DNA of 31,770 bases from CAYFJO01 sp964343305 (GTDB lineage: Bacteria; Planctomycetota; Planctomycetia; Pirellulales; Pirellulaceae): contig CAYFJO010000082.1 of the NCBI GenBank assembly GCA_964343305.1, positions 1 to 31,770 on the forward strand. Reading direction: 5' to 3'. Shown here in pieces: positions 14,885-22,229 of this stretch. Position 1 is the first letter of the stretch; each line of letters opens with the position of its first letter. The position numbers and the translations under genes are program-made. The notes below the pieces were generated by a model. That model was not told the DNA's origin. It saw nothing but the letters and a program-made list of their open reading frames with translations, and ran no database searches.

Positions 14885-15925
14885 ATGTCTGAGTTTGATC
14901 GAAACAAGTGGGACACCCAGTACACGGCCGCGACAGACGAGATGGCGTCGCCGTCCGAAGTGTTGGTCGGTCTGGCCGATTTGATACCAACCGGCGGACG
15001 TGCCCTTGATTTGGCAGGTGGCCTGGGCCGCCACGCCATTTGGTTGGCCCAACGCGGGTTGAACGTAACGATTGCCGATGTCTCGGAAGTTGGACTGAAA
15101 CGAGCGACGGATTTTGCAACGCGTGCTGGAGTTCACGTCAACCCGTTGCGGCTGGACTTCGACGAGCAACCGCTGCCGGCCGGTCCATGGGATTTGATTC
15201 TGTCGGTTTGTTTTTTGGACCGCACGTTGTTTTCGCAATTTCCCGATATGCTGGCGAGCGGCGGACAGTTGATTGTGATTCAACCAACAAAACGAAATCT
15301 AGAGCGCCATGAAAAACCACCCGCTGATTTTTTGCTCGATGATGGCGAGCTTCCGTCGCTGATTCAAGGGCTCGATCACATCAAATACGAAGAAGGCTGG
15401 CTGGCGGATGGGCGGCACGATGCCGTTGTTGTCGCGGCTAGGTCCGAATTGCTCGAAGCCATCGCTGGCGCGTTCGCTGATTGTGCGTACCCTGGCGATG
15501 ATCATTTGACGGTGTATGACAGAGCCGGCTGGGAATACGATGAAACGCGGAAACTATTGCGCGGCAAGACCTGGCAAGAGATGCCCGTCCACGAATTCCT
15601 GTCCGGGGATACGCCTATCCCCGATCTCACGCCCAATGCATTTCACTATTTCCTTCCCGCGCTGTTAATCGAAAGTTTCGGTCACGACGTACACGATGTG
15701 GCAGGGTCGCTTACGTTTTATCTGTCACCATCATCGGCCAAATGCGATGAGAAGCCATACGACTACGACGCGACTGACGAATACAACGAACGGCTGAGTA
15801 GGTTTACGCCGGACCAACTCGACGTGATCATCCGTGTCCTCCAGGAATACAAGCGGCGTGGTTGGCAATCGGCGACGGACACCGATTCGGCCATCAATCG
15901 TTTACGTAGAGAAATGAACAAATGA
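14885..15925 (+). CDS. SAM methyltransferase fused to a DUF6714 domain
   Basis: A 346-residue two-domain protein. Residues about 1-185 are a class I SAM-dependent methyltransferase of the TehB/UbiE kind: motif I ALDLAGGLGRHAIWLA (39-54), acidic loop VTIADVSEVG, and motif IV-like PWDLILSVCFLDR. Residues about 190-330 match what I recall of DUF6714: AFADCAYPGDDHLT, LRGKTWQEMPVHEF, then LTPNAFHYFLPALLIES, a domain usually found alone. It starts three bases after the release-factor-like stop, so the two are probably translationally coupled. The methyl acceptor is unknown. The frame is continuous with no sign of sequencing error at the junction. Confidence 0.75.
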   Translation: MSEFDRNKWDTQYTAATDEMASPSEVLVGLADLIPTGGRALDLAGGLGRHAIWLAQRGLNVTIADVSEVGLKRATDFATRAGVHVNPLRLDFDEQPLPAGPWDLILSVCFLDRTLFSQFPDMLASGGQLIVIQPTKRNLERHEKPPADFLLDDGELPSLIQGLDHIKYEEGWLADGRHDAVVVAARSELLEAIAGAFADCAYPGDDHLTVYDRAGWEYDETRKLLRGKTWQEMPVHEFLSGDTPIPDLTPNAFHYFLPALLIESFGHDVHDVAGSLTFYLSPSSAKCDEKPYDYDATDEYNERLSRFTPDQLDVIIRVLQEYKRRGWQSATDTDSAINRLRREMNK

Positions 15926-16033
15926 GGCTTTCAGAGCCTATCTCAAAACTGGAGGACTGGCTCCCTTGACCGCAGCCTGTCCCGCTTTTGGAATAGCCTC
16001 TTCGTACGAGCGGTTCGAGCCAGTGGTACAGGC
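15925..16033. repeat. Interleaved inverted repeats between convergent genes
   Basis: A small hairpin, AGGCT/AGCCT (15925-15929 and 15935-15939), overlaps the methyltransferase stop. Beyond it, ACTGGCTC (15956-15963) can pair with GAGCCAGT (16017-16024), and GCCTGT (15975-15980) with ACAGGC (16028-16033), in crossing (pseudoknot-like) order. This fills the gap before the convergent GNAT stop. The function may be simply terminator-like. Confidence 0.35.
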
Positions 16034-16035
16034 GT

Positions 16036-16965
16036 TCAACCCGTCTCGGGAAGAAAGGTCGGCATACTGACGCCGTCGAATGGTTGGAATTTGCCATAGA
16101 CTTGGCAGAAATGCATTTCGCAATTGCGTGCGCCCCAGTCGTACAACTGGCGCACGAGTTTCTCTCGTTCCATCGGAATCAAGCACACGGGCATACGACC
16201 AGGATGTTGGTTTAATTCGCGCAGGATCAATGACGCCGCGTCGTCGTCCGTTCGAGCGATGCAGGGGCCGATCATGTTCATCGCTTGATGGCCACAGGAG
16301 ATGATGAAGCCATCGAGGTCGCCTGTGGGGCTTTCGATCACCGACACGTGCCAGTAGCCACGACGGTTTTCAATGCAGTATTGATAGTCGATTTTGCGCG
16401 TGATACCGCTGACCTGCATCTCGAGCGCCGCCATCTCGGCAACGTCGTTCAGTGTTGCGTCGCGGACTCGATCGTCGCCCGGCGTGGACCGCTGGATTCC
16501 GCCGTCCGGAACTTGCGTAATCATGTCTTGAAAGGAATGTCGCGGCACAAAGCCCGCTTTGTTGTACAAAGAAAACGAGTCGATATTGATCGCGCTGGAT
16601 GTCAGCCGCAGCGCCTCGTAGCCGTTGTCGTTCGTGTAGTCGATGACGTGCTGGAGCAGTTTGCTGCCCACGCCGTTGCCAAAGTAATTGGGATGGACGT
16701 TCATGATGCCCAGGCTGACGTGACGCTCACGCGGGTGATAGAAACACGAACCCATCAACCGGCCGGTGTCCGTGTTGACAGCGACGACGTTCGCTCCCGG
16801 CGTCAGGTCGTTGTAGACATCGTAGAAAACTTCGGTAACGCTCGGCCCGCCGCGAAAGATCTCCGGCGCTCCATGGGTCCGATACCAATAGTTGATGGAA
16901 CAATAGATTAGTTCCGCAACTTCCGCTCGGTCTTCGGCGGCGATTGGGCGTAGTTCAAGATTCAT
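16036..16965 (-). CDS. Tandem GNAT-fold acetyltransferase
   Basis: A 309-residue protein with an N-terminal GNAT domain (about residues 3-145): LELRPIAAEDRAEVAELIY start, IMNVHPNYFGNGVGSKLLQH carrying the acetyl-CoA loop G-N-G-V-G, and the SFSLYNKAGFVPR end. The second half (about 155-290) reads as a degenerate second GNAT lobe like Acetyltransf_18 (GFIISCGHQAMNMIGPCIA, then a catalogue of hydrophobic helices). The substrate is unknown. ATG 16965 is chosen over the TTG at 16986 because AAGGGA lies eight bases upstream of the ATG and the domain starts there. It is convergent with the methyltransferase gene and divergent from rplU. Confidence 0.82.
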   Translation of the reverse strand: MNLELRPIAAEDRAEVAELIYCSINYWYRTHGAPEIFRGGPSVTEVFYDVYNDLTPGANVVAVNTDTGRLMGSCFYHPRERHVSLGIMNVHPNYFGNGVGSKLLQHVIDYTNDNGYEALRLTSSAINIDSFSLYNKAGFVPRHSFQDMITQVPDGGIQRSTPGDDRVRDATLNDVAEMAALEMQVSGITRKIDYQYCIENRRGYWHVSVIESPTGDLDGFIISCGHQAMNMIGPCIARTDDDAASLILRELNQHPGRMPVCLIPMEREKLVRQLYDWGARNCEMHFCQVYGKFQPFDGVSMPTFLPETG

Positions 16966-17121
16966 AATGGCGTCCCTTGCTGGCAAACCAGATTATCGAG
17001 TGTCGCGCAGTTTTTTCCAGCCCATCATAACTTGCAGGTGTAATTGAGCCGAACGTGATAGCATCGAGTTCTTCCGTACGGAATCTCGTCCCGGACCTAC
17101 GGCGAATCGTTGTGAAAGCCC

Positions 17122-17150
17122 TCGACATCAGCAGTCTTTTTCGATAGATT
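17122..17150 (+). promoter_or_regulatory. Candidate sigma-70 promoter of rplU
   Basis: TCGACA (17122-17127) and TAGATT (17145-17150) are separated by 17 bases, placing the start of transcription near 17157 and the ATG at 17195. AAGGA precedes the ATG by about nine bases. The match is moderate. Confidence 0.4.
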
Positions 17151-17194
17151 TGGAAGTTTGCCAAAAAGACATAGACGACGGTCAAGGAACCATC

Positions 17195-17509
17195 ATGTAC
17201 GCGATCATTGCCGAAGGCGGACGACAATACAAAGTCGAAGAAGGCCAACAACTGGATATCGATTATCGTGAGGCTCACGCGGGCGACGAGTTGAAATTCG
17301 AACGCGTACTGGCCGTGGGCGGCGATGATGGACTGACGTTGGGTAAGCCGACCGTCGACGGCGCCAGTGTGACGGCCGAAGTGGTCGGTGTCCAACAGGG
17401 CGAAAAACTGACGGTCCAAAAACTCCGTCGTCGCAAAAACTCACGCCGAAAAACCGGGCATCGCCAGTTGTACACGCGTGTGAAGATCAGCAAGATTGCG
17501 TCAGATTAA
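17195..17509 (+). CDS. rplU: 50S ribosomal protein L21
   Basis: A 104-residue ribosomal protein L21, which binds 23S rRNA in the large subunit. It starts with the diagnostic MYAIIAEGGRQYKVEEGQ, continues with GDELKFERVLAVGG and ends with the basic KLRRRKNSRRKTGHRQLYTR and KISKI. The length is normal. ATG 17195 is preferred over upstream in-frame codons because it gives the canonical N-terminus and has AAGGA upstream. In many bacteria rplU is directly followed by rpmA (L27). Here it is followed by a minus-strand gene, and L27 is not in the window. Confidence 0.96.
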   Translation: MYAIIAEGGRQYKVEEGQQLDIDYREAHAGDELKFERVLAVGGDDGLTLGKPTVDGASVTAEVVGVQQGEKLTVQKLRRRKNSRRKTGHRQLYTRVKISKIASD

Positions 17510-17525
17510 GTTTTGCGTAGTCTGT

Positions 17526-17548
17526 AGGACGGATTGCTAATTCGTCCT
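17526..17548. terminator. Inverted repeat after rplU
   Basis: AGGACGGA (17526-17533) and TTCGTCCT (17541-17548) pair at seven of eight positions around TTGCTAA. It lies 17 bases after the rplU stop and just before the convergent gene's stop at 17555, so it can serve both. There is no long T-tract. Confidence 0.45.
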
Positions 17549-17554
17549 GCTGGG

Positions 17555-18178
17555 TCAATCTTTTCCAATCACATACTTTTTCAGCACATGTGTGTCGGTT
17601 CCGCCGTTGTCCACCACTTCACCCGTGTATTCGAATTGCACAATACCAACGCCGGGCGCAACGTGAAAAGTGATGGAGACTTCGTCTTCTTCGGTCAATT
17701 CATAAACGTGGCAATCAAACGTTCCGGCGGGTGTCTTTAGCTTCGTGCCAACATCTTTGAGTTTCATGGTCTGAACGAAGTCGTCGTCGTCCACGGCGTG
17801 GGCTCTCCATGTGTCGCCCTTCTTTGCCGGATACTTGAAGAACAAGTAAGACGAATCCATCTTGAGCAACGACGATTCTTCGTCAATCGAGACATTGGCT
17901 TCCTGTTCACCCGCGCTTGTATTCCGGCACCACACGGCATCGCCAAACTCTTGGACGTGATACCACTTCTCACTGCCAAACATGTGGATGCCTATGACTT
18001 TGCTCGATTCAACCCTCTTCTCAACGATCTTGCCATCGGCGTCGCGCGAAACATAGTCGTACGTCCATTCGGTCCCCAGCGCGAGCGGAAACAGGGACTG
18101 CATGTTCGTCGGCTGGGCATGTGCAGCGGCCGCCGCGAGAAAGATCCAACAGAACGCAAGTTTTGTTGTTTTGTTCAT
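17555..18178 (-). CDS. Secreted protein of unknown function
   Basis: A 207-residue protein with a clear signal peptide (MNKTTKLAFCWIFLAAAAAHA, cleaved before QPTN). The mature part starts with FPLALGTEWTYDY, a motif common in secreted planctomycete and Bacteroidetes proteins of unknown role. It continues with alternating beta-strands (YHVQEFGDAVWC, FDCHVYELTEEDEVSITFHV, VGIVQFEY), suggesting an all-beta lipocalin-like or similar fold; that is inference. The start is ATG 18178, since the upstream in-frame ATG at 18196 would put six residues before the signal peptide. It is convergent with rplU and divergent from the DUF1549 gene. Confidence 0.75.
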   Translation of the reverse strand: MNKTTKLAFCWIFLAAAAAHAQPTNMQSLFPLALGTEWTYDYVSRDADGKIVEKRVESSKVIGIHMFGSEKWYHVQEFGDAVWCRNTSAGEQEANVSIDEESSLLKMDSSYLFFKYPAKKGDTWRAHAVDDDDFVQTMKLKDVGTKLKTPAGTFDCHVYELTEEDEVSITFHVAPGVGIVQFEYTGEVVDNGGTDTHVLKKYVIGKD

Positions 18179-18258
18179 GAAGACGTTTTCCGTCAAAAGG
18201 TGGAGTTCGAGACCAAGATCATCTTAACAAATCCGCCTCTTCACCGACGAAATGAAGC

Positions 18259-18288
18259 TTGCTTGAGCGTGCCGGGATATATTAATAT
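18259..18288 (+). promoter_or_regulatory. Candidate promoter of the DUF1549/DUF1501 operon
   Basis: TTGCTT (18259-18264) and TAATAT (18283-18288) are 18 bases apart, within an AT-rich patch (ATATATTAATAT) that stands out from the surroundings. Transcription would begin about 22 bases before the ATG at 18318. Confidence 0.45.
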
Positions 18289-18317
18289 GTGTTTATGTTT
18301 CACCCATCTGGCGACCG

Positions 18318-20765
18318 ATGAAAACACCTCAAACCAACGCCCACCTGGTTGCTGCACTCGTTTTAGCATTTGCCTTCCTTATGCCAATCGCCAAGGCGGC
18401 GGACCCGGCCAGGATTTCTGAGATTCGGTTTGCGCCGGCTTCGATTCACCTCGATGAACGCAATTCGTCGGTACAGATCTTGGTGGACGGAATTACCCAG
18501 GACGGACAAGTCGTTGATTCTACGCGGACGGCCAAGATTCGTTCGCTGGCGCCGGACGTCATCAAGATTGATTCCAGCGGAACGGCACGAGCAATCGGCG
18601 ACGGCCAGTGCACGATCGAAGTGCAAGCCGCGTCACATCGAGTGGAAATCGCGGCGGTCGTCACGGGAATGGCAAAGGCGCGACATTTCAATTTCGAAAA
18701 CGACATCATCCCGATCTTCAACCGATTCGGCTGCAACGGATCGGGTTGTCATGGCAAGGCCGAAGGCCAAAACGGTTTCAAACTGTCAGTTTTTGGCTTC
18801 GACTCCAAGGCCGACTATCAGGCACTGGTGATGGAAGGCCGCGGACGGCGTGTGTTTCCCGCCGCGGCTGGGCAAAGCTTGCTGTTGGCAAAGGCCAGCG
18901 GAATGACCCCGCATGGTGGCGGAGTTCGCATTGATCGGGATCGCGCCGAGTATCGCGTCCTCCACGATTGGATCGCGGCTGGTTTGCCGATGGGCACAGA
19001 CAAAGATCCGACGGTTACCAACGTCAAATTGACACCTGGCCAACGACGCATGGCGATAGGCCAGTCACAACAGCTCCGCGTCGTGGCGACGATGAGCGAT
19101 GGACACAAGATTGATGTCACACAGCTTGCTCAGTTTCAATCGAACAACGATGGGTTGGTCGCCGTGGATGAACACGGTTTGGTGACGATCGGCACGACGC
19201 CCGGAATCGCCGCAGTCATGGCAACGTATCTCGGCAATGTCGATGTGTTTCAGATTGTCATCCCGCGCAATGTGCCGGTTGATTCCAAAGTGAAGTTGGC
19301 CGAAGTGAACTTTATCGATCGTCCGATCAACAAGCGTTTGCAAGGATTGAACATCATCCCGTCGGGTCGTTGCACGGACGCTGACTTTTTGCGACGTGCC
19401 TATCTCGACATTATCGGCACGCTGCCAACGCGACAAGAATCGCGAGAATTCCTGGAAGACACTTCGCCGCACAAGCGGTCGAAGTTGGTCGACGATCTTT
19501 TGAAGCGTCCGGAATACGCCGCCTACTGGGGGCTGAAATGGTCGGACCTGTTGCGAGTCAATCGTCGCGAACTCGGCCACAAGAGTGCGTACGAGTATTA
19601 CCGCTGGATTCGCGACAGCTTTGCGGAAAACAAACCGCTCGATCAGTTCGCCGCGCAGTTGATCGCCGCCGAAGGTCCGCTGGTGGACTCGCCCGCAGGT
19701 CAGTTTTTCAAAGTGGTCAAACAGCCGAATCAAATGGCTAGCATCTCGTCGCAGGTTTTTCTTGGCGTGCGGCTCGAATGTGCCCAGTGTCATCATCATC
19801 CGTGGGATCGCTGGAGCCAGATGGATTACTACGGCATGCAGGCGTTCTTTACGCAAGTCAGTTTCAAAAAGTCACGGCGCGGCGAAATGTTGATCAGTTC
19901 CGCCAATCGAAAGACGACGCATCCGCGCAGTGGTGAGGAAGTGTTTGCACACCCGCTGGGAACGGAAAACCCGGAAGTGTCTCCTGAGGGCGATCGTCGA
20001 AAGTTGGTCGCCCAGTGGATGACATCGCCTGACAATCCTTGGTTTGCCCGGAACCTGGTGAACCGAGCTTGGGCCCATTTTATGGGATGCGGCCTGGTTG
20101 AGCCTGTGGACGATTTTCGGCTGACGAATCCACCGTCAAATCCCGATCTTTTGGACGCTTTGGCCCAGTATTTCGTCGATAACAAATACGATCAACACGC
20201 GCTGATCCGCGCGATCACCGCATCGGCGGCTTACCAGCGATCGCCCAATGTGAACGAGACGAACGCACAGGACGAACAAAACTTCTCGCGATATTTGTTC
20301 AAGCAAATTGATGCCGAAGTGTTATTGGACGCGGTGAGTCAAACGACGGGCATCGGCGAAAAGTTTCGAGGCGTCCCGGCCGGCAGACGCGCGATCGAGT
20401 TGTGGGACAGCGAAGTACCGCATTACTTTTTGAAGTTGTTCGGCCGACCGGTACGAGTGACCGCCTGCGAATGTGAACGTGTCACGGAACCAACGGTCAG
20501 TCAGGTTTTGCACGTGTTGAACTCGCCGCAGATCCACAACAAGCTTTCCCATGAAGCTGGCAATATTGTTCGCTTAGTGAGACAGTATTCGGGTGACGAC
20601 TACTTGGTCGAAGAATTGTATTTGACGTTTTTCAATCGCCTGCCGAGTGAGGCGGAACGAAAAACGACGCAAGCATACTTGTCCAGCGCGAAAGAACGCC
20701 GCAAGGCCGCAGAAGACATCGCCTGGACGATGATGAACTCATTGGAATTTTTGTTTAATCATTAG
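18318..20765 (+). CDS. DUF1549/DUF1553 (PSD1) protein with cytochrome-like and Big motifs
   Basis: An 815-residue secreted planctomycete protein. A signal peptide (1-27, ending AKA) is followed by a Big_2-like Ig domain (about 33-118). Next is a PSCyt1-like segment with Cys139, Cys144 and His145 in CNGSGCHG (a CX4CH spacing). A second Big_2-like region (about 235-315) is followed by DUF1549 (about 325-530) with a canonical CX2CH in CAQCHHHPWD (Cys488, Cys491, His492), and then DUF1553 (about 570-805). The heme-type motifs suggest covalent heme and periplasmic redox chemistry, but the role of these proteins is unproven. It is followed by DUF1501 and PPC-domain genes in the usual planctomycete order. 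No truncation was seen. Confidence 0.9.
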   Translation: MKTPQTNAHLVAALVLAFAFLMPIAKAADPARISEIRFAPASIHLDERNSSVQILVDGITQDGQVVDSTRTAKIRSLAPDVIKIDSSGTARAIGDGQCTIEVQAASHRVEIAAVVTGMAKARHFNFENDIIPIFNRFGCNGSGCHGKAEGQNGFKLSVFGFDSKADYQALVMEGRGRRVFPAAAGQSLLLAKASGMTPHGGGVRIDRDRAEYRVLHDWIAAGLPMGTDKDPTVTNVKLTPGQRRMAIGQSQQLRVVATMSDGHKIDVTQLAQFQSNNDGLVAVDEHGLVTIGTTPGIAAVMATYLGNVDVFQIVIPRNVPVDSKVKLAEVNFIDRPINKRLQGLNIIPSGRCTDADFLRRAYLDIIGTLPTRQESREFLEDTSPHKRSKLVDDLLKRPEYAAYWGLKWSDLLRVNRRELGHKSAYEYYRWIRDSFAENKPLDQFAAQLIAAEGPLVDSPAGQFFKVVKQPNQMASISSQVFLGVRLECAQCHHHPWDRWSQMDYYGMQAFFTQVSFKKSRRGEMLISSANRKTTHPRSGEEVFAHPLGTENPEVSPEGDRRKLVAQWMTSPDNPWFARNLVNRAWAHFMGCGLVEPVDDFRLTNPPSNPDLLDALAQYFVDNKYDQHALIRAITASAAYQRSPNVNETNAQDEQNFSRYLFKQIDAEVLLDAVSQTTGIGEKFRGVPAGRRAIELWDSEVPHYFLKLFGRPVRVTACECERVTEPTVSQVLHVLNSPQIHNKLSHEAGNIVRLVRQYSGDDYLVEELYLTFFNRLPSEAERKTTQAYLSSAKERRKAAEDIAWTMMNSLEFLFNH

Positions 20766-20767
20766 AT

Positions 20768-20827
20768 GTAGCATGGGTTGCCAGCCTGTTTTGGAAGTCT
20801 GAAATACAGGCTGGCAGCCTGAGCTAC
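20768..20827. repeat. REPIN-like inverted repeat between DUF1553 and DUF1501 genes
   Basis: Arms 20768-20789 and 20806-20827 (22 bases each) are near-complementary around a 16-base spacer. The right arm holds a perfect inner hairpin, CAGGCT-GGC-AGCCTG; the left arm pairs with wobble. It fills almost the whole gap between the two genes. As an mRNA structure it could set their expression ratio. Confidence 0.8.
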
Positions 20828-20838
20828 GGGAGATCGCC

Positions 20839-22158
20839 ATGATGCGACAATTTTGCGACCGAGTGAATCGACGCGACGCTATCAAGCTCGGCACGGCCGG
20901 CATCTTCGGCTCGACGCTGGCTTTGCCGCAACTCCTCGGAGCATCCCCATCGAGCGCCAAGAGTGACGTCTCGGTCATCATCGTCTTCCTTCAAGGCGGC
21001 CTTGCCACGATTGACACTTGGGACATGAAGCCCGAGGCACCGGCCGAATTCCGTGGCGAGTTCTCGCAGATTAAATCAAACGTTCCTGGCATGGAACTCT
21101 GCGAACATTTGCCAACGCTTGCCACACAGTGCGACAAATTCTCGCTGGTGAAAAGCTTCGGCCACAGCAATTCGGGCCACGGACCTGCCGACCACTTCAT
21201 GTTGACGGGCTACGACCCCACACCGGGCTTCAACGGCTCGCTCAAACCGAACAACCAAAAGCCGGCTCACGGTTCGATCATCGCCCATCAGCTTGGTCCT
21301 CGCGGTTCCGTGCCGCCCTACGTCTGCCTGCCCAAGATGCACAACAGTGGCGGTTCGTCTTATCTCGGCAGCGCCTACGCTCCGTTCGTGGTCGAAGCGG
21401 ACCCGAACAGTCCGAACTTCGCCGTGCCCGATCTTGCTCTGCCTTACGAAATCTCGGCCGATCGTTTGAACAACCGTGCAACGTTGCTGATGGATATCGA
21501 CCGATTCCATAAGACCCTCGAAGCGAAATCCAACCGAAAAGCGAACGCCCTCAGCACCTACCAACAAAAGGCGTTCGACTTGATGACCTCATCCGCCACG
21601 AAGAAGGCGTTCGACATCGAACAAGAGCCCGAAAAACTTCGCGACCAGTACGGCCGCAACTCGCTCGGGCAATCCTGTTTAATGGCAAGACGCTTGATCG
21701 AAGCGGGTGTGCGATGCGTGCTGATCGACCACACGAACTGGGATACGCACTACAACAACTTTGACGTGCTCAAGAAAGACTTGCTGCCACAATTGAACAT
21801 GGCAATGCCAACGATGTTGAGCGATCTCGACGACCGCGGCATGCTAGAGAAGACGTTTGTGCTATTCACCGGCGAGTTCGGCCGCACGCCGCGCGTCAAC
21901 CAACACGCCGGTCGCGATCATTGGGGGCCAAGCTGTGCTATCGCCCTAGCCGGCGGCGGAATCCAAGGCGGCCGCGTAATCGGAGCATCGAACGAACGAG
22001 CCGAAAAACCCGCCACCACACCGTATGGCCCCGCCGATCTCGCCGCGACGATATCTCACAGTCTCGGTATCGACCCCAAAACTGTATTCCGCACTGCCGA
22101 AGGCCCTCCTGTTTCAATCGTTCCTGGGGAAGGTCGTGTGATTGAAAGTTTGTTTTAA
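20839..22158 (+). CDS. DUF1501 protein with Tat-type signal
   Basis: A 439-residue DUF1501 protein of the alkaline-phosphatase/sulfatase-like fold. The N-terminus VNRRDAIKLGTAGIFGSTLA is a twin-arginine signal (Arg11-Arg12), so it is exported folded. Conserved family blocks are seen: VIIVFLQGGLATIDTWDMKP, HSNSGHGPADHFMLTGY, VRCVLIDHTNWDTHYNNFD, TGEFGRTPRVNQHAGRDHWG and PYGPADLAATISHSLGID. The Asp/His residues in these blocks resemble metal ligands of the phosphatase superfamily. The function is unknown. DUF1549/1553 and DUF1501 genes are paired across planctomycetes and may act together on exported polysaccharide or sulfated substrates; that is inference. Confidence 0.9.
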   Translation: MMRQFCDRVNRRDAIKLGTAGIFGSTLALPQLLGASPSSAKSDVSVIIVFLQGGLATIDTWDMKPEAPAEFRGEFSQIKSNVPGMELCEHLPTLATQCDKFSLVKSFGHSNSGHGPADHFMLTGYDPTPGFNGSLKPNNQKPAHGSIIAHQLGPRGSVPPYVCLPKMHNSGGSSYLGSAYAPFVVEADPNSPNFAVPDLALPYEISADRLNNRATLLMDIDRFHKTLEAKSNRKANALSTYQQKAFDLMTSSATKKAFDIEQEPEKLRDQYGRNSLGQSCLMARRLIEAGVRCVLIDHTNWDTHYNNFDVLKKDLLPQLNMAMPTMLSDLDDRGMLEKTFVLFTGEFGRTPRVNQHAGRDHWGPSCAIALAGGGIQGGRVIGASNERAEKPATTPYGPADLAATISHSLGIDPKTVFRTAEGPPVSIVPGEGRVIESLF

Positions 22159-22229
22159 GAAACAGCTATGTGAAGTCATCGTTTAACGACTACATCCCAA
22201 TTCCTACCTTTGATGAAGCACTCGTGGGC

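Noticed and set aside
16005..16035. GGTTCGAGCC, resembling a tRNA T-arm
   Set aside because: There is no matching acceptor stem, D-arm or anticodon arm around it; it is part of the interleaved repeats.
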